55,666 bases of DNA from Clostridium sp. (lineage in GTDB: Bacteria; Bacillota; Clostridia; Clostridiales; Clostridiaceae), in contig SVCL01000030.1 in NCBI GenBank assembly GCA_015058405.1, forward strand, positions 1 through 55,666, written 5' to 3'. Below the pieces are notes generated by a model. It did not search any database. It had not been told where the DNA came from and was given only the letters and a program-made list of their open reading frames with translations. Positions within the stretch are counted from its first letter, which is position 1. Every line of letters begins with the position of its first letter. Positions 50,725 through 55,666 of this stretch are shown piece after piece. The position numbers were made by a program, and so were the translations under genes.

Positions 50725-52500
50725 ATGAAAAAGAAAAGTTGGATGACCATAGTTTTCTCTTTTGCTAGTCAGTGCAAAGTTAAAATGATGATGTCAGTAA
50801 TTTGTGCTGTAATAAGTGTATTAGGGGGATTAATACCATATATAAGTGTATATAAGATTATTAATCTATTCTTAGAAGGAAATAAGCAGGTTAGCAATAT
50901 ATTATTTTGGATAGGAATTTGCTTAATGGGATATTTAGGAAAAGTTTTATTCTACGCAATTTCTACAACATTATCGCATACATCTGCTTATACAATATTA
51001 GAGAATATGAGATTAAGTATTGCAGATAGGCTCATGAAGGCACCTTTAGGTACTGTAATAAATGAATCTGTAGGAAAGTTAAAAAGTATAATAATAGATA
51101 GAGTTGAAACTATCGAGGTACCTTTAGCTCATTTAATTCCAGAAGGAATTTCAAATTTATTAATACCTATATCAGTTTTTGTGTATTTATTATGTATAAA
51201 CTGGAAAATGGCTCTTGCTTCAATGATTACAGTTCCAATTGCTATGGTAGCTTATGCAAAAATGATGGGGGATTATAGTAAGAAGTATAATGATTATATG
51301 GAAGCAAGTAATTATGTAAATAGCGTAATTATTGAATATACTGAAGGGATAGAGGTAATAAAAGCGTTTAATCAATCTAGTTCTTCTTATGAGAAATTTT
51401 CTAATGCTATAACATCTTTTAAGGAATATACATTAGATTGGTTTAAAAGTACTTGGAAGTTAATGAACTTTGGGTCAGCTGTTTTACCATCAACATTACT
51501 TGGAACAATGCCAATTGGTATGCATTTATATTTAAATGGAGGTATTACTCCATCAGATCTAACAATATGTTTGATTTTATCTTTAGGAATAGTAGCTCCT
51601 CTTATGAGTTTCACAGCATTTGTAAATCAAGCTAAGTCTATTGAATATGCAGTACGCGATGTAGAATATCTTTTAAATTTACCAACTTTAAAGAATGAAA
51701 CAACTCCTGTTAAATTAGAAAAATATAATATTGAACTTTCGAATGTATCTTTCTCTTACGATGAAGATGGTAAAAAGATATTAGATGGTATTAGTTGCAG
51801 TATACCAGAAAATAAATTTACTGCATTAGTTGGTCCATCAGGTGGAGGAAAGTCTACAATAGCACGTTTGATATCTCGTTTTTGGGATGTTACAGGTGGA
51901 AGTATTACTGTAGGTGGTGTAGATGTTAGAAAAATTCCATTAACACAACTAGCAGATTATATAAGTTTTGTAACACAAGATAATTTCCTATTTAATTGTT
52001 CTTTGAAAGAAAATATACGTTTAGGTAATCCTAAAGCTACAGATGAAGAAGTTTATAGAGCAGCAAAATTAGCTCAATGTGATGAATTTGTACTAAGGTT
52101 AGAAAAGGGATATGATACTACAGCTGGAGAGGCAGGAGGAAAACTTTCAGGTGGAGAAAAACAACGTATAGCTATAGCTAGAGCTATATTAAAGAATGCT
52201 CCAATAGTTATTTTGGATGAAGCAACTGCCTTTACTGATCCAGAAAATGAAGCTAAATTACAAAAGTCTATTTCAGAGTTAACAAAGGGAAAAACCTTAT
52301 TAGTTATAGCTCATAGATTATCTACAATAAAGAATGCAGATAAAATAATTGTATTAAAGAATGGAAATGTAGTTAAGACAGGAACACATAACGAATTATT
52401 AGAGAATTGTCCATTGTATTTAGATATGTGGGAAGCTCATATAGGTGCTAAAAAATGGGCTGCTAATGTTAGTTCAGAAGGAGGTCTTTCAGCATGCTAA
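50725..52500 (+). CDS. ABC half transporter, YbtP/YbtQ-like, first of pair
   Basis: The 591-residue fused protein has six membrane helices in its first ~310 residues and an ATPase domain after ~330. Motifs: Walker A GPSGGGKST, signature LSGGEKQRIAIARAI, Walker B IVILDEATAF, and the switch His (IAHRLST). It matches the exporter-fold siderophore importers YbtP/YbtQ (and IrtA/B) by size and by its pairing with a second half transporter. It starts 44 bases after a Fur box with AAAGGAGAT before the ATG, and overlaps the next gene by 7 bases. Direction (import of Fe-siderophore or export) cannot be read from sequence. Confidence 0.9.
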   Translation: MKKKSWMTIVFSFASQCKVKMMMSVICAVISVLGGLIPYISVYKIINLFLEGNKQVSNILFWIGICLMGYLGKVLFYAISTTLSHTSAYTILENMRLSIADRLMKAPLGTVINESVGKLKSIIIDRVETIEVPLAHLIPEGISNLLIPISVFVYLLCINWKMALASMITVPIAMVAYAKMMGDYSKKYNDYMEASNYVNSVIIEYTEGIEVIKAFNQSSSSYEKFSNAITSFKEYTLDWFKSTWKLMNFGSAVLPSTLLGTMPIGMHLYLNGGITPSDLTICLILSLGIVAPLMSFTAFVNQAKSIEYAVRDVEYLLNLPTLKNETTPVKLEKYNIELSNVSFSYDEDGKKILDGISCSIPENKFTALVGPSGGGKSTIARLISRFWDVTGGSITVGGVDVRKIPLTQLADYISFVTQDNFLFNCSLKENIRLGNPKATDEEVYRAAKLAQCDEFVLRLEKGYDTTAGEAGGKLSGGEKQRIAIARAILKNAPIVILDEATAFTDPENEAKLQKSISELTKGKTLLVIAHRLSTIKNADKIIVLKNGNVVKTGTHNELLENCPLYLDMWEAHIGAKKWAANVSSEGGLSAC

Positions 52501-54242
52501 AGATAATAAAACGTATTATTAATTGGTCTGGGAAGTGGAAGAAGAATCTTTATAAAGGATTTGTTTATTCATTTTTAAATAGTATTTTTACTGCAATGCC
52601 TATTATGGCTGCTGCCTATGGATTAAATTTGATTATTGATGATTATAATGGAGTAAATAAACTTGATGAAAAATATGTATTATATATGCTGGCTTTTATG
52701 ATATTTGCAGTCCTTGGAAGATTTTTAACTGCATATTTAAAGGCTGCCTCTCAAGAGAGTATTGGTTATGAGGTAACTGCAGAAGAAAGAATAAATATAG
52801 GGTATATATTAAAACGTGTATCTCTTGGATTCTTTAATTCTAGTAATGCTGGAGAATTATCAGCAGCAGTAACTACAGATTTATCTTATATGGAATTATA
52901 TTCAATGAAGATGATAGATTCAGTGGTTAATGGTTATATAACAACTATTACAATGGTATTATGTTTATTTATATATAATGTAAAGATTGGGTTAATTGCT
53001 TTAGCAGGTGTATTATTATCAGCATTTTTCTTGAAGTTATTAGGAAGTAAAAGTAGAAAGAATGCACCAGTTCATGAGAAATCTCAAGAAGATATGATTT
53101 CTGCTACTTTAGAATATATAAAAGGAATGTCAATAGTAAAAGCATTTAAACAAGATGGTGTAGCTAAGAACGGTATTTTAAATGCTTATAATGATAGTAA
53201 GAAAATTAATTTAAAAATACAAAGAGAGTATGTACCGTTTAATTGTCTACATTTACTTTCATTAAAAGTAGCATCTGTTGCTTTAGTTCTTATTTCTTCT
53301 ATTCAAGTTTTAGATGGGGAAATGAATTTACCCATAATGTTAATGATGACTATTTTTTCCTTTGTGATCTTTGGTCATGTAGAAAATGTTAATGATGCAA
53401 CTCATGTATTAGAGTTATTAGATTCAATAATGGATAAATTAGAAACTATAAAGAAAGCAAGATTCATAGATGAGGATGGAAAAGATATAAATGTTAAATC
53501 TTATGATATTGAATTTAGAAATGTAGATTTTGCATATGAAACAAAGAAGATTTTGAAAAATGTATCATTTACTATACCACAAAATACTACAACAGCAATA
53601 GTAGGACCATCAGGAAGTGGTAAGTCGACTATTTGCAGTCTTTTAGCTCGTTTTTATGATGTTAATTCAGGAAAGATTACTCTTGGAGGAATAGATGTTA
53701 AAAAGTTTAGTTGCGATAGCTTACTTTCAAATATTAGTATGGTTTTTCAAAAAGTATATCTATTTAATGATACAATTTTAAACAATATTAAGTTTGGAAA
53801 TCCTAATGCTACTTTTGATGAAGTTGTTGAAGCTGCTAAAAAAGCTAGATGTCATGATTTTATAAAAGCGTTACCTAATGGTTATGAAACTGTTGTTGGT
53901 GATGCTGGAGCATCTTTGTCAGGAGGAGAAAAACAACGTATATCAATAGCAAGAGCCATATTAAAGGATTCTCCTATTGTAATATTAGATGAAGCTACAG
54001 CAAGTATTGATCCAGAAAACGAACATTTTATTCAAGAAGCAATTACTGAGCTAACTAGTGGTAAAACAATTATTATAATAGCTCATAGATTAGCTACTAT
54101 AGAAAATGCAGACCAAATCTTAGTAGTTAATGATGGAAGGATAGAGCAAAGAGGTACTCATAAGGAATTAATAATGAAAAAAGGAACTTATAAGAAATTT
54201 ATAGATATACGTGAAAAGGCAGAAGAATGGAGCATAGCATAA
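52494..54242 (+). CDS. ABC half transporter, YbtP/YbtQ-like, second of pair
   Basis: The 582-residue partner has six helices (first ~300 residues) and an ATPase domain with Walker A GPSGSGKST, signature LSGGEKQRISIARAI, Walker B IVILDEATASID and IAHRLAT. Both halves of the pair keep complete ATP sites, suggesting a functional heterodimer. The start overlaps the end of the first gene, and its stop overlaps the thioesterase start, so all three are translationally coupled. Location and pairing suggest siderophore transport. Confidence 0.9.
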   Translation: MLKIIKRIINWSGKWKKNLYKGFVYSFLNSIFTAMPIMAAAYGLNLIIDDYNGVNKLDEKYVLYMLAFMIFAVLGRFLTAYLKAASQESIGYEVTAEERINIGYILKRVSLGFFNSSNAGELSAAVTTDLSYMELYSMKMIDSVVNGYITTITMVLCLFIYNVKIGLIALAGVLLSAFFLKLLGSKSRKNAPVHEKSQEDMISATLEYIKGMSIVKAFKQDGVAKNGILNAYNDSKKINLKIQREYVPFNCLHLLSLKVASVALVLISSIQVLDGEMNLPIMLMMTIFSFVIFGHVENVNDATHVLELLDSIMDKLETIKKARFIDEDGKDINVKSYDIEFRNVDFAYETKKILKNVSFTIPQNTTTAIVGPSGSGKSTICSLLARFYDVNSGKITLGGIDVKKFSCDSLLSNISMVFQKVYLFNDTILNNIKFGNPNATFDEVVEAAKKARCHDFIKALPNGYETVVGDAGASLSGGEKQRISIARAILKDSPIVILDEATASIDPENEHFIQEAITELTSGKTIIIIAHRLATIENADQILVVNDGRIEQRGTHKELIMKKGTYKKFIDIREKAEEWSIA

Positions 54243-54985
54243 TGAATAAATTTGATGTATATTTTCCATTTAGTGATGTGGAAAAACATAAGAATATAAA
54301 AATATTTTGCTTTTCTCATGCAGGTGGGAATGCATCAATTTTCAGGAAATGGTTAAAACAAGATTCAGAGGTAGAATGTATACCGGTTGAATTGCCTGGA
54401 AAAGGAATGAGGAATCAAGAGAAGGCTATTACTAATTTTGATGAACTCACAGATAAATTAGCAGAAGTTATATTTAAAACTATAAATAATAATGAAATAT
54501 TTTATTTGTTTGGGCATAGTATGGGAGCTGCTATAGCTTTTGATGTAGAGTGTAAATTAGAAAAAAATTATAATATCAAAGCTAAAAAGTTAATTATAGT
54601 CGGAAGGCAGGCACCTCATTTTCCAAATACAGATAAGTTTAAAAGCTATATGGGGGATGAGGAGTTAATAAAGGAGATGAAAAGAGTGAATGGAACACCT
54701 AAAGAGGTGTTTGAAAATAAGGTACTCTTAAACTTCATATTACCAATTGTACGAAATGACTATAAGCTTAATGAAAGTTATAAATATAATGGGGAGAAGA
54801 TTAGTATTCCTATAATAGCACATTCGGCTAAAGAAGATTATGAGGCTGATGTAGAGATTATGAGTCATTGGTCAGAGGTTACCAGTTCGGATTTTGAATT
54901 GGTATCTTTTGAAGGAGATCACTTTTTTATTCACGATGATAAAAATAATTACTATAAAAATATACTTAAAATAGTAAAAAGTTAA
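54242..54985 (+). CDS. Type II (editing) thioesterase
   Basis: This 247-residue alpha/beta hydrolase is of the GrsT/YbtT kind: IFCFSHAGGNASIFRKW, VELPGKG, the nucleophile elbow FGHSMGAA, and a C-terminal EGDHFFI with the catalytic His. Type II thioesterases clear mis-primed or stalled groups from NRPS carriers; YbtT does this for yersiniabactin. ATG 54242 overlaps the ABC gene stop (TAATG) with GGAG nine bases upstream; the longer ATG 54227 form adds five residues. It is the last gene of the forward run. Confidence 0.9.
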   Translation: MNKFDVYFPFSDVEKHKNIKIFCFSHAGGNASIFRKWLKQDSEVECIPVELPGKGMRNQEKAITNFDELTDKLAEVIFKTINNNEIFYLFGHSMGAAIAFDVECKLEKNYNIKAKKLIIVGRQAPHFPNTDKFKSYMGDEELIKEMKRVNGTPKEVFENKVLLNFILPIVRNDYKLNESYKYNGEKISIPIIAHSAKEDYEADVEIMSHWSEVTSSDFELVSFEGDHFFIHDDKNNYYKNILKIVKS

Positions 54986-55017
54986 ATATGTGAAAACATA
55001 CAAGCAATTAGAAAAAG

Positions 55018-55062
55018 TCCTGTACCTGAATGATTTAATCATTCAGATACAGGATTATTTTT
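55018..55062. terminator. Terminator shared by the convergent siderophore and DtxR genes
   Basis: A 17-base stem with one mismatch (55018-55034 with 55038-55054) and a 3-base loop is followed by TTATTTTT. The left side has an A-rich lead (AGAAAAAG), so it can act in both directions; it overlaps the 3' end of the DtxR gene. Confidence 0.85.
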
Positions 55063-55416
55063 AAAGTAATCTTTTATCTTTTCAAAGCTTTCAGAACTAA
55101 TTACATGTTCAATACGGCAAGCATCTTCAGAAGCAATTTTTTTATCAACTCCTAAGTTTATAAGACAGTTGGTTAAAACTTTATGTCTTTCATATACTTT
55201 TTCTGCAATACTTAATCCACTTTCAGTAAGAGATATTTCGCCAGAGGTATTTACCTCTATGTAACCAGATTCTCTAAGTTTTTTCATGGCAACACTTACA
55301 CTAGCTTTTGAAAAGTTTAAATTATTTACTATATCTATGGAACGGACAAATCCTTTTTGCTCTTTTAAAATTAAAATAGTTTCTAAATAATTCTCAGCTG
55401 ATTCTTGTATTTTCAT
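55039..55416 (-). CDS. DtxR/MntR-family metal-dependent regulator
   Basis: The 125-residue protein has the DtxR winged helix (ESAENYLETILILKEQKGFVRS, FSKASVSVAMKKLRESGYI, ISLTESG) and the metal-binding/dimerisation helices (HKVLTNCLINLGVDK, EDACRIEHVIS, with His, Glu, Cys and His as likely ligands). The C-terminal SH3-like domain is absent, as in MntR-type short members. AAGGCGGTGAT precedes the start. It is a good candidate binder of the GTTAGTTGTAACTAAC palindromes. In the streptococcal equibactin locus a DtxR-like repressor (EqbA) is also linked to the genes. Confidence 0.9.
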   Translation of the reverse strand: MKIQESAENYLETILILKEQKGFVRSIDIVNNLNFSKASVSVAMKKLRESGYIEVNTSGEISLTESGLSIAEKVYERHKVLTNCLINLGVDKKIASEDACRIEHVISSESFEKIKDYFKNNPVSE

Positions 55417-55539
55417 ATATCATTTATCACCGCCTTTCTCATAATAATTATAGGGTTAATCATATTTCTTAATCCTTATATATCAAGGTCTCTAAGACCA
55501 AGATTTTTTATATCACTCAAATTTTTATGATATAGATAA
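55417..55539. other. Upstream region of the DtxR gene
   Basis: This AT-rich stretch holds the ribosome site of the DtxR gene (near 55425-55436 on the minus strand). An imperfect dyad GGGTTAAT/TTAATCC, near 55450-55475, could be an operator, but it does not match the palindrome found elsewhere in the locus. No gene is seen. Confidence 0.3.
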
Positions 55540-55666
55540 CAAAAAGCTGAAAGATATCATGAAAAATCAGGTTTGCCAATTTATGAAGTGACTCTTACAG
55601 GCGAAAAGGCTGATGTCTCAAGCTTAATAAATTTTCTAGACGAAATAGATTCTTGGTTCAATCTAG
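55540..55666 (+). pseudogene. Open fragment at the right edge, no start codon
   Basis: From just after a TAA (55537-55539), one frame stays open to the edge: QKAERYHEKSGLPIYEVTLT, then GEKADVSSLINFLDE and IDSWFNL. The composition looks like real protein, but there is no start codon or ribosome site. It is either the decayed 5' part of a gene continuing past the edge or a gene broken upstream. I do not recognise the family. Confidence 0.35.

Noticed and set aside
55490..55515. GGTCT/AGACC dyad
   Set aside because: Five-base arms are too short to distinguish from chance in this context.
1..55666. CRISPR arrays, tRNA or rRNA genes, intact transposases
   Set aside because: I looked for regularly spaced repeats, cloverleaf-like GC-rich patches and transposase motifs and saw none.

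Overview
The window is very AT-rich (roughly 70% or more A+T), with strong AAGGAGG-type ribosome sites, dense T-tailed hairpin terminators and Firmicutes families throughout. It fits a Clostridium (sensu stricto) chromosome. No tRNA, rRNA, CRISPR array or intact transposase was seen.

Region 1 (1-3377) is decayed: a C-terminal scrap of an inorganic pyrophosphatase, an unrecognised membrane protein, a broken peptidoglycan-binding/DUF1906 cell-wall protein and a MerR scrap. Region 2 (3378-8443) is housekeeping: a YrrT-like methyltransferase, then an NAD-salvage regulon (NrtR-type Nudix regulator, nicotinamidase, nicotinate phosphoribosyltransferase). Two copies of one perfect palindrome lie before its two transcription units. 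A decayed membrane gene and ridA follow.

Region 3 (about 8640-22998) is the most unusual part. It is a one-strand run of two near-identical 39-residue precursor peptides (core TPGYGFGCxC), a radical SAM/SPASM enzyme, an M50 membrane protease, an FtsX-type permease with its ATPase, a BtrH-like acyltransferase, an acyl carrier protein, a ketosynthase, a FabZ-type dehydratase, a ketosynthase-like chain-length factor without catalytic residues, a FabG-type ketoreductase and an adenylation-carrier-condensation NRPS. With no enoyl reductase, the lipid part resembles a highly reducing type II PKS that makes a polyunsaturated acyl chain. I infer a radical-SAM-modified ribosomal peptide that is acylated with a polyene or N-acyl-amino-acid group and then exported. 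A PadR regulator, a HAAS-type membrane protein and a flavodoxin-fold reductase follow.

Region 4 (25961-55416) is a salicylate/tris-cysteine siderophore locus related to yersiniabactin and pyochelin, and in gene content to the streptococcal equibactin locus. It holds an AraC regulator, a salicylate-type AMP ligase, a 2965-residue NRPS (ArCP-Cy-A-PCP-Cy-A-PCP with two degenerate methyltransferase-like insertions), a thiazolinyl imide reductase fused to a methyltransferase, a second NRPS (docking domain-Cy-A-MT-PCP-TE), a saccharopine-dehydrogenase-like protein, an ECF transporter, a second AraC regulator, two YbtP/YbtQ-like ABC half transporters, a type II thioesterase and a convergent DtxR-family regulator. 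All three A domains carry cysteine-type specificity codes. A shared palindrome, a near-consensus Fur box and paired direct repeats suggest layered iron/siderophore control. The ECF ATPase has an in-frame stop before its first Walker A motif, so it is probably broken.

Not found in the window: a salicylate synthase, a phosphopantetheinyl transferase, a malonyl-CoA:ACP transacylase and an enoyl reductase. These would have to be encoded elsewhere.
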